NCBI GenBank assembly: GCA_910580015.1
Contig: CAJTVT010000002.1
Coordinates: 54,041 to 118,040, forward strand
Direction of reading: 5' to 3'
Length of the DNA stretch: 64,000 nt
From: an uncultured Lachnospiraceae bacterium
Lineage (GTDB): Bacteria > Bacillota > Clostridia > Lachnospirales > Lachnospiraceae
Positions 45,083 through 54,484 of the stretch are shown in pieces. Each line of letters starts with the position of its first letter. Within the stretch, counting starts at the first letter, position 1. Position numbers and translations under genes: made by a program. The notes below the pieces were generated by a model. The model worked only from the letters and a program-made list of their open reading frames with translations, was not told where the DNA came from and did not search any database.

Positions 45083-46549
45083 TTATGCATTTTTCTGTTC
45101 TTTCAGCTTCCCTATTCTCTGTCTTAGAATGTTTTTCAAATACTCATATGCTTCAATATGAAATAATTTTGATAAAAGGATATAGATTGCAACGCCGACT
45201 GGCACCTGAATCAATACTTGTATAACATCTGGCAAATGAAATAGTGAAATACACCACACCATGGACCCCATCAAAATTGCTATGGAAATAGCTGGCAGTA
45301 TGTCCTTGATTTGCTGTAAATATCCATAATGCAACAATGATTTGTTGGGCCAAGAATTAATAAGCTGACATAACACACTGCTTATTAACAGACTGTATGC
45401 CATAGCCATGACACCAAACCACATACTAGAGAGTAGCAAAACCAAATCGACCGCCTTTTTTTGAATTTCCAATTTTAAAAAAATATCGCTGCGCCCCAAT
45501 GCCCGAATCGCATTTAAATTTGCAGTATGAACTGGATAAAACATATAGGTGATACAAAATATTCTTAAAAAGGACACACATGAGAGCCATTTATCTGTTA
45601 AGATCAATCTCACCAAAGATGGTGCTAAAAAAGCAATTCCCATCATACATGGCGCCATAATATATGTACTGATTTTTATGGCTCGCCTTGTCATACTTCC
45701 TACTTTTACAACATCATCCTGCACATTTGACATTGCAGGCAAAAGAACACTGTCTATGGATGTATTGATATTCATGACTACTAAATTTGGTATTTTTTGT
45801 CCCTGATTATAATAGGCAAGATCTTGTGAACTATATTTCTTTCCTATTATTAACTGTCTCAATTCTCGGTAAAATGTATCTAAAACAGAAGATACCAGTA
45901 ATTTCCAGCCAAAAGAGAACAATCCTTTCAACCTCTCAAGTGAAAAGATTTTCTTTGGCCTCCACTTTACAGTAAACCACAAAATGATTGCATCGACCGT
46001 TACATTAAAAAGCTGCTGGATAACAAGAGCCCACACGCCAAATCCATACAAAGCCATCATAATTCCTACGAATGCTGCCCCTATGGTGCCCCCAAGGGTT
46101 GCAAAAAAAAATCTTCGAAACATCATATTTCTACTGACATATGCCTGCTGAACATTTTTCAGACCGGAAATAATCAACGTCAAGCTAAGTACCCTAATAA
46201 TTAAGACTAATTCAGGTTTATTATAAAAAACTGCTATATAAGGTGCAAAGAAAAACATTACCATGTACAAAACAGAGCACATAAAAAGATTAAAATAAAA
46301 CACAGATGAAAAATCACAATCATCTGCATCCCTCTTTTGTATCAGTGCATTACCCAGGCCACAATCCACAAATACATTGAGAATTGCTGTAAACACTCCA
46401 ATCAACGCAATCGTTCCGTAATCCTCTGGAACAAGAATGCGTGCTAATACAATCGAAACAAAAAAAGCCACTCCCTGAGCACCACTGCGTTCTGCAAAAC
46501 GCCAAACAAACCCAGAGAAAATATTTTTTCTGTTAAAACTTTCTGCCAT
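45083..46549 (-). CDS. wzx: Wzx-type oligosaccharide flippase (MOP superfamily)
   Basis: A 488-residue membrane protein with about 12-14 hydrophobic segments and no large soluble domain. The opening NIFSGFVWRFAERSGAQGVA and VLARILVPEDYGTIALIGVF, with ALIQKRDADDCDFSSVFYFN, place it in the WzxC/TuaB-like branch of polysaccharide exporters. It flips undecaprenyl-linked repeating units across the membrane. Its start overlaps the upstream GT2 gene by 17 bases. It is unrelated in branch to the rightward flippase at 56393-57910, so each polysaccharide set has its own exporter. Confidence 0.92.
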   Translation of the reverse strand: MAESFNRKNIFSGFVWRFAERSGAQGVAFFVSIVLARILVPEDYGTIALIGVFTAILNVFVDCGLGNALIQKRDADDCDFSSVFYFNLFMCSVLYMVMFFFAPYIAVFYNKPELVLIIRVLSLTLIISGLKNVQQAYVSRNMMFRRFFFATLGGTIGAAFVGIMMALYGFGVWALVIQQLFNVTVDAIILWFTVKWRPKKIFSLERLKGLFSFGWKLLVSSVLDTFYRELRQLIIGKKYSSQDLAYYNQGQKIPNLVVMNINTSIDSVLLPAMSNVQDDVVKVGSMTRRAIKISTYIMAPCMMGIAFLAPSLVRLILTDKWLSCVSFLRIFCITYMFYPVHTANLNAIRALGRSDIFLKLEIQKKAVDLVLLLSSMWFGVMAMAYSLLISSVLCQLINSWPNKSLLHYGYLQQIKDILPAISIAILMGSMVWCISLFHLPDVIQVLIQVPVGVAIYILLSKLFHIEAYEYLKNILRQRIGKLKEQKNA

Positions 46550-47558
46550 TCACTGCTCCTCTCCACAGAGTATTCAGCTTTTTTACCAAAATTTTTAAAT
46601 CATACTGAACAACTCTCACTTTATTGGGCGTATGGAATAAAGTATAGATTAATATTTTTATATTTTTTAAGCATGGTTTTTGGAACCATTGGATCCAGGC
46701 AGCATTGACATTTCCCGCATACACTGGTGAAAAATCGGGAAACACATGAAAATATTCCGCCAACTGCTCCAACTGTAAGCACCCTTTCAAAATCTGTCTG
46801 CACTGATTCTTCCCTCTCATTCTAGCCGTATAGCTGTCATTTATAACAGATTTTCTATGATGTGCATATTTACCAGACATACATCTAACCTTTCCCAGAC
46901 AATAACACAACAATGACAATTTTAAATCCTCATTTGCCTCATTACTTAAAATATATTGATTTTTAAAATCCTTGGGCAAGTTATTCCAAAAATTTCGATA
47001 CATTCTGGTACACGTCTGCCCATACATTGCCTGACGTCCTAATTCTTCTAACGTATAATCGTGATCGATCATATCTGTATAAGTCTCAAAATATTTTGAA
47101 TACAGAGGTGAATCTTTTGTCATGAAACGATTATCATCTTCTACTAATATCACATTGTGTCCACAAGCGACATATTTTGGATTTTTTTCTAAAAAATCAT
47201 ATTGCCTCTGCAACTTTAATGGGTCTGTCCAATAATCATCCCCCTCACAGTACGCAATATATTTACCATTGACTTTGGGCAAAATATATTCAAACAAAAA
47301 TGGAATGCCTTGTGAATACTGATTTTTAGTTTGGCAAATTGGTATGATGGTATCAGGATATTGCGCAGCATATTCCATTATGATCGCTGCTGTTTCATCC
47401 GTTGACGCATCATCATGGACAATCACCTCATAGCGAAAATTTGTTTTCTGTATAAAAATACCATTCAACGTATCTCGTATATATTTCTCATGATTGTAAG
47501 ATATGCAGATAACACTTACCTGCACTTCTTTTTCACTCATTTCCATTTTAGATGTCAT
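46533..47558 (-). CDS. GT2 family glycosyltransferase
   Basis: A 341-residue GT-A enzyme. VSVICISYNHEKYIRDTLNG (about 14-33), YEVIVHDDASTDETAAI (about 43-59) and the metal site YIAYCEGDDYWTDPLKLQRQ (about 95-114) are clear; EGDDYW is common in capsule GT2 enzymes. The start overlaps the upstream glycosyltransferase stop as ATGA. It is cytoplasmic and presumably adds one residue of the leftward repeating unit. The sugar is not predictable. Confidence 0.9.
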   Translation of the reverse strand: MTSKMEMSEKEVQVSVICISYNHEKYIRDTLNGIFIQKTNFRYEVIVHDDASTDETAAIIMEYAAQYPDTIIPICQTKNQYSQGIPFLFEYILPKVNGKYIAYCEGDDYWTDPLKLQRQYDFLEKNPKYVACGHNVILVEDDNRFMTKDSPLYSKYFETYTDMIDHDYTLEELGRQAMYGQTCTRMYRNFWNNLPKDFKNQYILSNEANEDLKLSLLCYCLGKVRCMSGKYAHHRKSVINDSYTARMRGKNQCRQILKGCLQLEQLAEYFHVFPDFSPVYAGNVNAAWIQWFQKPCLKNIKILIYTLFHTPNKVRVVQYDLKILVKKLNTLWRGAVNGRKF

Positions 47559-48706
47559 CGAATTAATTCCTTCGCTATATAATCATACTTCAATTCCCGT
47601 TTCGGTTGAAAAACTCTCTGATCTTTCATGATCTCCAATATTTTTTGCTTGATACTAACTGTATTATTTTTACATAAATAAAAACGATGAAAGCCTTTCA
47701 GATATTCAACCATCTCATTCATATTTTCCCCATCTAGCACAACCAAAATCTTTTTATTTGTACCTGCCAAATGATAAAGTTTACCCGGAATCTGAGTACC
47801 AGAAGTATTCATCACACATACACAAAGATCTGCTATTTTCTTATGTTCTTCAACCATGCCTCGTGGAAATACATGGATATGCTCTGTAGATGATAATTTT
47901 AGATCCGAATCACCATAAATTCCCACATCCACATTCTCCTCCAATGCTTTACATGCCTCATAAAAAGGCAGCAGATTTCTCACTTTACTAGTATAATCTC
48001 CATAATAACCTATCACAAATCTGTCGTTTGATGTCTGGGGAAAATTTTCTTCCTCCATATACGCAATCGGCACAAACTTCATTCTGTCTTTGTATTTTGG
48101 AAATAGTCTCTGCTGTTCCTTCAAAGTAAAAGGAGAAACGTATACAATTTTATCAGCCCCACACAGCAATTTCTTTTCTATATGCTTCAAAATAAACTTT
48201 GGCCATATGGTCTTTTGTGTAATGTCTATGGCCAAGGGATCTCCCCAATACTGAATCCATTTTCCATATGACAGTCCCTGCCGTTTCAAGGTCTTTACCA
48301 CAATATGGCTGCTCTTGGGATCCGAAGAAGAAATTACGATATCGTAATGACGGACCGGCAGTTTATGAATACTTATCTTTTTTGCAATCATATATGTGTT
48401 GTCATAGACAAATGTACTATGCCATATTTTTCGGAAAATATTTCGCAAAATTACCTTACCTATATTTTTTTGATTGCCTTGATCCACTGCCACTCGGTCA
48501 TACACAGCATTTGAGTCTGTTCTAATTACATTTATATTTTGTAAAAACTCATTTTCTTTCGTCTGGCTTAGCAAAATATTATATGGAATCACCATGCAGT
48601 CTATCTTAGCACCTGACTCCTGCAACCCTCTGGCCAGCGCCAGCGTCCGAATCATGGATGACGTATTCGCTTCAATCGGTGACAGGCTGATAAGTAGTAT
48701 ATTCAT
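47555..48706 (-). CDS. GT4-like (GT-B fold) glycosyltransferase
   Basis: Start at the ATG at 48706 (MNILLISLSPIEANTSSMIR) with GGAG upstream; 383 residues. The N-half has the GT-B entry strand and the stretch VRHYDIVISSSDPKSSHIVV. The C-half has ADKIVYVSPFTLKEQQRLF, RFVIGYYGDYTSKVRNLLPF and an end region with LYHLAGTNKKILVVLDGEN where retaining GT4 enzymes bind the nucleotide. Similarity is to GT4 in shape rather than exact motif, and the EX7E motif is not obvious. It overlaps the GT2 gene that follows. Confidence 0.75.
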   Translation of the reverse strand: MNILLISLSPIEANTSSMIRTLALARGLQESGAKIDCMVIPYNILLSQTKENEFLQNINVIRTDSNAVYDRVAVDQGNQKNIGKVILRNIFRKIWHSTFVYDNTYMIAKKISIHKLPVRHYDIVISSSDPKSSHIVVKTLKRQGLSYGKWIQYWGDPLAIDITQKTIWPKFILKHIEKKLLCGADKIVYVSPFTLKEQQRLFPKYKDRMKFVPIAYMEEENFPQTSNDRFVIGYYGDYTSKVRNLLPFYEACKALEENVDVGIYGDSDLKLSSTEHIHVFPRGMVEEHKKIADLCVCVMNTSGTQIPGKLYHLAGTNKKILVVLDGENMNEMVEYLKGFHRFYLCKNNTVSIKQKILEIMKDQRVFQPKRELKYDYIAKELIR

Positions 48707-48764
48707 TTCTCTCTCCATTCCATAAAAATCCATACCATAACATTTTTAAATCGGCACTTCTTTA

Positions 48765-50105
48765 TCAAAAAAGCTTTAAAAGGACATAAAATGCCGCTGC
48801 AATGCCAATCAATAACAGGACATATACAGCATATTTTTTTCTTGTCCTGTATCCAGTAATCTCTATCTGCTGCGCCAGAATACATGCTGCAAAGGGATAT
48901 ACCATAATAAAATGACGAAATGTAAATGTTGTGAGTATAATAGGCCCATACATTCCAAGAAACTTTATCGCTGGATAATCCATTCTTTTCACACCTTTAT
49001 ATAAATAAGGGAGTAAAAATATTTGAAAAATTGTCCCAAAGCAAGTGGATGCAATAACCAAACTATAGATTGGCTCATCAAAATAATTCAGTGACAACAA
49101 TGCTGCTGGAAACGGTGTAACGAATCCATAGGCGAATCGCAGAAAAATTCCAAAAGGAAGCAATGATTTCGAAAAAATCATTCCTGACAAACCTCCTGCT
49201 TGATCACTTAGATAGGAAGAATAGCCCTCATTCATTTCTGATAAAAGTTCTATCCCACCTGTAAATTGAAGCAGAATCACTCCTGCTATTGTTGCTGCAA
49301 CTATCACAATCACCCTGGAACTGCGCTGCGGCTTTAATTTCTCTTGGAAAAGTGAAAGCAAAAAGATAATTGCAACCACATACAACATCTGCTGCCTGGA
49401 ATAATACAATCCATAGAGACAAAATAAAACGATTGGAATTCTGACAAATGTTATACCATTAAAAATTCCCTTTTTAAAACCCTCTGTCAACTTCTCAAAA
49501 TTGTATATACTAACCACAATTAAAAAGATAATAAACACATCCCGGTAAACAAAGGATGCAATGTATAATGCATTTGGAAATAAGGCCAACAATGCAAACG
49601 TTTTTCTCACTATCTTCTTGTCTGCAACAATTTCGCCCATCTTTTTTGACATCAACACAGCAACTGAAATCCATAGATACAGATTTAACACCCTTGGCGA
49701 AATAGTGGAATATTCCCCCAAAAACGAACCAATTTTGTGTATCCAAGCAATTATAATCAAATAACCTTTGGCATAAAACATCCCCTCAATATATGGGATA
49801 TCCTTAAATTTAAAAATATTTTTCTGGAATAACAAATTGCCATAATATTCATATCTCACATCATCACTGGCATAGTATGGTTCTCCAAACTTTTCAATTA
49901 AACCCATATACAAAAGTAACATAAACAGAATCGCAATGGTAATGACAGCTATCAAATCCTTATATTTCACATTCTCCAAATCGCGACAACAAAAATAAAG
50001 AATGAGAATACCAATCATTCCAACCGCTGTAATCGAAAAATTCTGAAATATTACTGATATTACCAGCAGAAGAAACACATTATAAATCCAAAAAAATACT
50101 TTCAT
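48765..50105 (-). CDS. wzy: Polytopic membrane protein, probable Wzy polymerase
   Basis: A 446-residue protein with about 11-12 hydrophobic segments and one periplasmic-type loop near residues 250-290. The segment ending YNVFLLLVISVIFQNFSITA opens it and YGLYYSRQQMLYVVAIIFLL lies mid-way. No enzyme motif is recognisable, as is usual for Wzy. It is called Wzy because it is the only such protein in a locus that also has Wzx, Wzz and an initiating transferase, and it is not an EpsG-type protein. AGGAG lies nine bases from the start. The alternative is a membrane glycosyltransferase of GT-C type. Confidence 0.7.
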   Translation of the reverse strand: MKVFFWIYNVFLLLVISVIFQNFSITAVGMIGILILYFCCRDLENVKYKDLIAVITIAILFMLLLYMGLIEKFGEPYYASDDVRYEYYGNLLFQKNIFKFKDIPYIEGMFYAKGYLIIIAWIHKIGSFLGEYSTISPRVLNLYLWISVAVLMSKKMGEIVADKKIVRKTFALLALFPNALYIASFVYRDVFIIFLIVVSIYNFEKLTEGFKKGIFNGITFVRIPIVLFCLYGLYYSRQQMLYVVAIIFLLSLFQEKLKPQRSSRVIVIVAATIAGVILLQFTGGIELLSEMNEGYSSYLSDQAGGLSGMIFSKSLLPFGIFLRFAYGFVTPFPAALLSLNYFDEPIYSLVIASTCFGTIFQIFLLPYLYKGVKRMDYPAIKFLGMYGPIILTTFTFRHFIMVYPFAACILAQQIEITGYRTRKKYAVYVLLLIGIAAAFYVLLKLF

Positions 50106-50144
50106 GAAAACATTCTCCTGACTTCCCAGAACTTATCATTATAT

Positions 50145-51365
50145 TTATATATGATAAACCTCTGGCAGCTCAATAAAATTATGACAGTCTAAAACAACCT
50201 TCCCCTCCAATTTGAATACATTTTCTTTTATCTCATTATGTTTCACCATAATAACAATAAAATCAATCTCTGAGAGAAACTTATCCAGATCATGATACTG
50301 ATTTTTAACAACATCTTTGTGGATAAACGGATCATATACTTTCAGCTCTGTTGCAAGGTGATGGCGCTGGGTTTCCAAAAGTTGAAGTGTTGGAGATTCC
50401 CTCATATCATCAATATTTTCCTTATAGGTCAATCCATATAAACCTACCTTACCTGTGTCTGTCATTCCTTTTTCTTTCATAATTTCATAAATCCGATTCA
50501 AAACAAAAGCGGGCATTCCGTCATTTGTAGTCATAGACTCATCAATCACCTTTGCCAGAGATGGATAATCTCCCACCAAAAACCATGGATCAACAGAAAT
50601 ACAATGCCCCCCAACCCCAGGACCTGGCTGAAGGATATTTACACGTGGATGCAGATTGCAAATTTTAATTATCTCATAGACATCCATATTATCATGCCGG
50701 CAAATCTTCGCCAATTCATTGGCAAAAGCAATATTTACCGCACGAAAGGTATTTTCCACAACTTTTGTCATCTCTGCCGTTCGAATATCAGTAACCATGA
50801 TTTGTCCCTGGCAAAAATGGGAATATAAGGATTTTACTTTTCCTCCAATGTCAACACTGTCTGCACCAACCGTGCGATTATTATGTTGCAACTCATAAAT
50901 CATATTTCCTGGGATAATTCGCTCTGGAGCATGCACCAAATGTATATCTTGACCGACTACAAGTTTGTTTTCCTCCATCAGTGGACGAAGAACCTTGTCT
51001 ACTGTACCAGGAGAAATTGTGGATTCAATAATGATAACAGCACCTCTTATACATACTTCAAGGACTGATTGAACTGCCGAAGCAACATAACTGGCATCCA
51101 CTTTTTTAGAAAATTTGTCATAGGGTGTCGGGACTGCAATAATATAAGTATCTGTAGCTTGATACTCTGTGCTAAATGTAATTCCTGCCTTTACAGCATC
51201 ATGGAATAAATTCTCCAATCCATCTTCTTTAAATGTTATATGTCCTTCCTTTAAAGAAGTGACCAATTGCTCATTATAATCGGTTCCTATCACTTCTAAT
51301 CCATGAGATGCCATCATCAGCGCTGTCGGCAGTCCAATATATCCAAGACCGATTACATTTATCAT
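50145..51365 (-). CDS. wecC: UDP-N-acetyl-D-mannosamine dehydrogenase
   Basis: A 406-residue nucleotide-sugar dehydrogenase that oxidises UDP-ManNAc to UDP-ManNAcA. The N-terminus MINVIGLGYIGLPTALMMAS carries the Rossmann fingerprint. IIAVPTPYDKFSKKVDASYV, IIIESTISPGTVDKVLRPLM, VENTFRAVNIAFANELAKIC, and GPGVGGHCISVDPWFLVGDY with the catalytic cysteine (about residue 255) are WecC-like rather than Ugd-like. Its partner epimerase lies 12 kb downstream. It is the first gene of the leftward set, facing the divergent repeat region, with an AAAGGAG site. Confidence 0.95.
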   Translation of the reverse strand: MINVIGLGYIGLPTALMMASHGLEVIGTDYNEQLVTSLKEGHITFKEDGLENLFHDAVKAGITFSTEYQATDTYIIAVPTPYDKFSKKVDASYVASAVQSVLEVCIRGAVIIIESTISPGTVDKVLRPLMEENKLVVGQDIHLVHAPERIIPGNMIYELQHNNRTVGADSVDIGGKVKSLYSHFCQGQIMVTDIRTAEMTKVVENTFRAVNIAFANELAKICRHDNMDVYEIIKICNLHPRVNILQPGPGVGGHCISVDPWFLVGDYPSLAKVIDESMTTNDGMPAFVLNRIYEIMKEKGMTDTGKVGLYGLTYKENIDDMRESPTLQLLETQRHHLATELKVYDPFIHKDVVKNQYHDLDKFLSEIDFIVIMVKHNEIKENVFKLEGKVVLDCHNFIELPEVYHI

Positions 51366-51430
51366 CCTTTTTCTCCTTTACCCATTAAATATTCTGTCAT
51401 TTATAAATATCAAAATTAATAACTTGTCCA

Positions 51431-51572
51431 ATAAAGTATACCTTTTTGGATTTTATATTTCCCCAAAAATATCAACTATATTTTATCATATGCCCATAAT
51501 TTTGCAAGGAAAAATTAGCAGATTGTCCAAAGAGAGCTAATTATCAAGCATTTCCAAAAAGGTATACTTTAT
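51431..51572. repeat. Perfect 20-bp inverted repeats flanking a 102-bp promoter-bearing segment
   Basis: The left arm 51431-51450 (ATAAAGTATACCTTTTTGGA) and the right arm 51553-51572 are exact inverse complements. They lie in the 262-base gap between wecC (leftward) and a GT2 gene (rightward). Inside, AATTAGC/GCTAATT (51513-51519, 51536-51542) makes a small hairpin. Each arm contains an outward-facing TATACT. The structure suits an invertible promoter segment or a pair of operators for one regulator of both divergent operons. No ORF is present. Confidence 0.85.
51480..51507 (-). promoter_or_regulatory. Candidate leftward promoter inside the inverted-repeat segment
   Basis: On the minus strand TTGCAA (51507-51502), 16 bases, then TAAAAT (51485-51480), about 115 bases upstream of wecC. 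A weaker rightward candidate is TTATCA (51541-51546), 16 bases, TATACT (51563-51568), whose -10 lies in the right arm. Confidence 0.45.
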
Positions 51573-51627
51573 AGAATTATCATTTTAATACAGGAATGCC
51601 ACAACTTAAGGAGGAAAGAATAACCAA

Positions 51628-52569
51628 ATGCTATTTTCCATCATAGTCCCAGTATATAACGTTGCTTCCTGCCTGGACAGATGTATCACCAGCTTACGTG
51701 AACAGACGTACAGAGATATTGAAATTATCCTGGTTGATGACGGAAGCACAGACTCCTCTTCCGAATTATGCGACCATTATGCTAAGGCAGACAACCGAAT
51801 TAGAGTAATTCACAAAGAAAATGGAGGACTATCCGACGCTCGGAATAAAGGAATGGAACTGGCAACAGGCAAATATATCCTTTTTGTAGACTCTGACGAC
51901 TATATTAATCAAGATGCCTGTGAAAAGCTTTCCAAATATACCACTCAAAACTGTGATATTCTGGTAGCGGACGCTGTCTGTGAAGGACGTAACATGGATT
52001 TAAGCCACATCCAACAGACAGGCCAGGTATTCACAGGAACGGAATATCTTTTGATGGCACACCAAGCTGGAAAAGCTTCCATGGCAGTGTGGCTCAATAT
52101 ATATCGCAGGAAATTTCTGCTTGAACATGCACTTATATTTAAATTCGGAATTCTCCATGAAGATGAACAGTTCACTCCCAGGGCATTTCTGAAAGCCAAC
52201 ACTGTTCTATGTACCGGAATTATGTTTTACCATTACGTTATCCGAGATGGTTCTATTACAACAAACAAGGATCAGCGTAAAAATGCATCTGACCTATATG
52301 GTAGCTGCTGTGAACTGGAAGCGTTATATCAAAAACTGAACGAACCAAAGCTTCGAAAATATCTTTTGGATTCACTTTCACGCATGTGCCTGAATGTCTT
52401 CCAGATAGGGCGGCTCTATCAATATGGAGACGCCTTTCTTTACAAAGCTTTTGTTCTGAGAAATGCGAAACTGCCTAGAACCAGACTGAAGGCTGCTCTA
52501 TATGTTGTGAGCCCAAGGTTGTATTACTCCATTAACAAAAGATATAAGAAAGGACTTTCCCATGTTTGA
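51628..52569 (+). CDS. GT2 family glycosyltransferase
   Basis: A 313-residue GT-A enzyme and the first gene of the rightward set. FSIIVPVYNVASCLDRCITS (3-22), EIILVDDGSTDSSSELCD, IHKENGGLSDARNKGMELAT and the metal site YILFVDSDDYINQDACEKLS are all canonical. IFKFGILHEDEQFTPRAFL (about 170-188) matches the acceptor side of EpsH/WfgS-like GT2 enzymes. AAGGAGG lies 13 bases from the ATG, a long spacing. The 3' end overlaps the EpsG-like gene by 8 bases. Confidence 0.92.
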   Translation: MLFSIIVPVYNVASCLDRCITSLREQTYRDIEIILVDDGSTDSSSELCDHYAKADNRIRVIHKENGGLSDARNKGMELATGKYILFVDSDDYINQDACEKLSKYTTQNCDILVADAVCEGRNMDLSHIQQTGQVFTGTEYLLMAHQAGKASMAVWLNIYRRKFLLEHALIFKFGILHEDEQFTPRAFLKANTVLCTGIMFYHYVIRDGSITTNKDQRKNASDLYGSCCELEALYQKLNEPKLRKYLLDSLSRMCLNVFQIGRLYQYGDAFLYKAFVLRNAKLPRTRLKAALYVVSPRLYYSINKRYKKGLSHV

Positions 52570-53632
52570 AACATATCTCGTATACATCATACTTCTTATC
52601 TTTTGCTTTGGAACTGCGGCAATTGCATCAAAGAAAAATAAAAAAATATATATTTGGGGAATTATTTTCGCCCTTACCTTCGTGTCAGGCTTTCGTTCCT
52701 ATTCCGTGGGGTTGGATACGGAAAGATACGTAGAATTCTTCCAGCTTATTGCAGAAGGTCGTTCGGAGTATGCCTACGGCCTGGAGGAAAGTTTCAAAAT
52801 GGTATGCGCCATATTATACAAAATCGTAGAGCATCCCACTTTTTTACTTCTTGTTTTTGCTGGAATTACAAATACATTTATCATCCTAAGGCTATGGGAT
52901 TTCAGACGAATTTCTTCATTTGCCTGGATGACAGCCGTTTATTATGTTTCTTTTTATTTTTATTCATTCAATATCATGAGACAAATGTGCGCGGTTGCAA
53001 TTATATTTTTTGCCACAAGATACCTTACCAAGCGAAGGTATCTGATATTTTTGATTTACCTTACTATTGCTTTTATTTTTCATAAATCCTCTCTTCTTGG
53101 CACCGGATTTTTTTTCATAGAAATTCTCCAGTGGAACCTTCTTACCAAGAAGCAAAAGAAATTTATGATATGCATGTTGGTCTTAGTTCCTTTTTGTTTT
53201 GTTTTTGTTCTGATGATGCTTGGAAGATACCAGGAATATTTCGAAAACACTTCGTTCCAACCGGGAATTATGCTTGTGATAAAACTGGGCCTGTTTCTGT
53301 TAAGCACCTTCGGATTAAGAAAACGCATCCGTCCGATTTATGAGGAATCTGAGAGAAATCTTGCAGTTTATGAACTTGGAATGATCCGATTTAGCTATCT
53401 CATTGGCATAGCTGCCACTGGCATTGGCTATTTCTTTTCCTATATGGATCGTATTGGCTTGATGTACTATATATTTGAATGTGTTTACTTTGGCATGATC
53501 GTTAAAATAACCAAAAACAAAAATGAATACAAAATAATTGTGGGATTACTTTTATGTTATGTGTTCTTGATGTCTCTCATGGGAGGCGGTCAGGGACAAG
53601 TCCCTTATAGCTTTATCTGGCAATCGAAATAA
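52562..53632 (+). CDS. EpsG-family Wzy-type polymerase
   Basis: A 356-residue membrane protein with about 10 hydrophobic segments. The EpsG signature is present: FVSGFRSYSVGLDTERYVEF (about 41-60), FNIMRQMCAVAIIFFATRYL (about 136-155), and AFIFHKSSLLGTGFFFIEIL (about 168-187). EpsG proteins polymerise lipid-linked repeating units outside the membrane. With the flippase at 56393-57910 this makes the rightward set self-sufficient for export and polymerisation. It overlaps the GT2 gene before it by 8 bases. Confidence 0.88.
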   Translation: MFETYLVYIILLIFCFGTAAIASKKNKKIYIWGIIFALTFVSGFRSYSVGLDTERYVEFFQLIAEGRSEYAYGLEESFKMVCAILYKIVEHPTFLLLVFAGITNTFIILRLWDFRRISSFAWMTAVYYVSFYFYSFNIMRQMCAVAIIFFATRYLTKRRYLIFLIYLTIAFIFHKSSLLGTGFFFIEILQWNLLTKKQKKFMICMLVLVPFCFVFVLMMLGRYQEYFENTSFQPGIMLVIKLGLFLLSTFGLRKRIRPIYEESERNLAVYELGMIRFSYLIGIAATGIGYFFSYMDRIGLMYYIFECVYFGMIVKITKNKNEYKIIVGLLLCYVFLMSLMGGGQGQVPYSFIWQSK

Positions 53633-53653
53633 TTTATGAATCAGGAGAAAACC

Positions 53654-54433
53654 ATGATCCCGAAAAAAATCCACTACTGCTGGTTTGGTGGCGCTCCGCT
53701 TCCAGATTTAGTGCAAAAATGCATTGCAAGTTGGCAAGAACACTGCCCAGAATATGAGATCATCCGATGGGACGAGTCCAACTTTGATCTCAACTGCTGT
53801 GACTATGTAAAGGAAGCATATCAAGCTCAAAAATGGGCATTTGTTTCTGATGTCGCCCGCCTTTATGCCCTTGTCACATATGGTGGCATCTATATGGATA
53901 CAGATATGGAATTGTTAAAGCCATTGGATGATATCCTACAATATGAGGCTATTTCTGGATTTGAATCGAATTGTCGAATTTCTGCGGGCCTTTTATCCTG
54001 CCATGCTAAGCATCCATTTTTTCAGGAACTGTTGCATCAATATGATACGATACACTTTATTCAAAAAGATGGTTCCTATGATCTGACGACTATTGTTGCA
54101 CGGATTACAAACTCCTGTCTGGATTTTGGAGTAAAGTTAAATGATACAGTACAAACGATAAATGGCCTCACTCTGTTTCCCAAAGATTATTTCTATCCCA
54201 AAGATTTTGAGACGGGGATCTTAAATATGACAAACCACACATATGCCATTCATCATTTTGACGGCTCTTGGCTGTCTTTGGAGGATAAGATTTTTCTGGA
54301 ATACAAGAAAAAATACCAGAGATTCCTGCCTATGCGTCTTGCTGGTTATTGGGCAAAATTTAAAGCTGCTTCCAGATGCCGGGGATTGCGTTCTGCGATT
54401 CATGATACGATGCAGTGGATAAAGAAGCCGTAA
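53654..54433 (+). CDS. GT32 family glycosyltransferase (DXD sugar-binding)
   Basis: Start at the ATG at 53654 with AGGAG six bases upstream; 259 residues. It begins MIPKKIHYCWFGGAPLPDLV, followed by EYEIIRWDESNFDL and the DXD-bearing stretch KWAFVSDVARLYALVTYGG plus IYMDTDMELLKPLDD (about 65-98). This is the OCH1/GT32 group common in capsule and EPS loci, which usually transfers mannose, galactose or GlcNAc with retention. It lies 21 bases after the EpsG-like gene. Confidence 0.92.
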   Translation: MIPKKIHYCWFGGAPLPDLVQKCIASWQEHCPEYEIIRWDESNFDLNCCDYVKEAYQAQKWAFVSDVARLYALVTYGGIYMDTDMELLKPLDDILQYEAISGFESNCRISAGLLSCHAKHPFFQELLHQYDTIHFIQKDGSYDLTTIVARITNSCLDFGVKLNDTVQTINGLTLFPKDYFYPKDFETGILNMTNHTYAIHHFDGSWLSLEDKIFLEYKKKYQRFLPMRLAGYWAKFKAASRCRGLRSAIHDTMQWIKKP

Positions 54434-54484
54434 TCTGTGCACCAACTTAACACATTTTATACTTATACAGGAGAATCTCTCATT

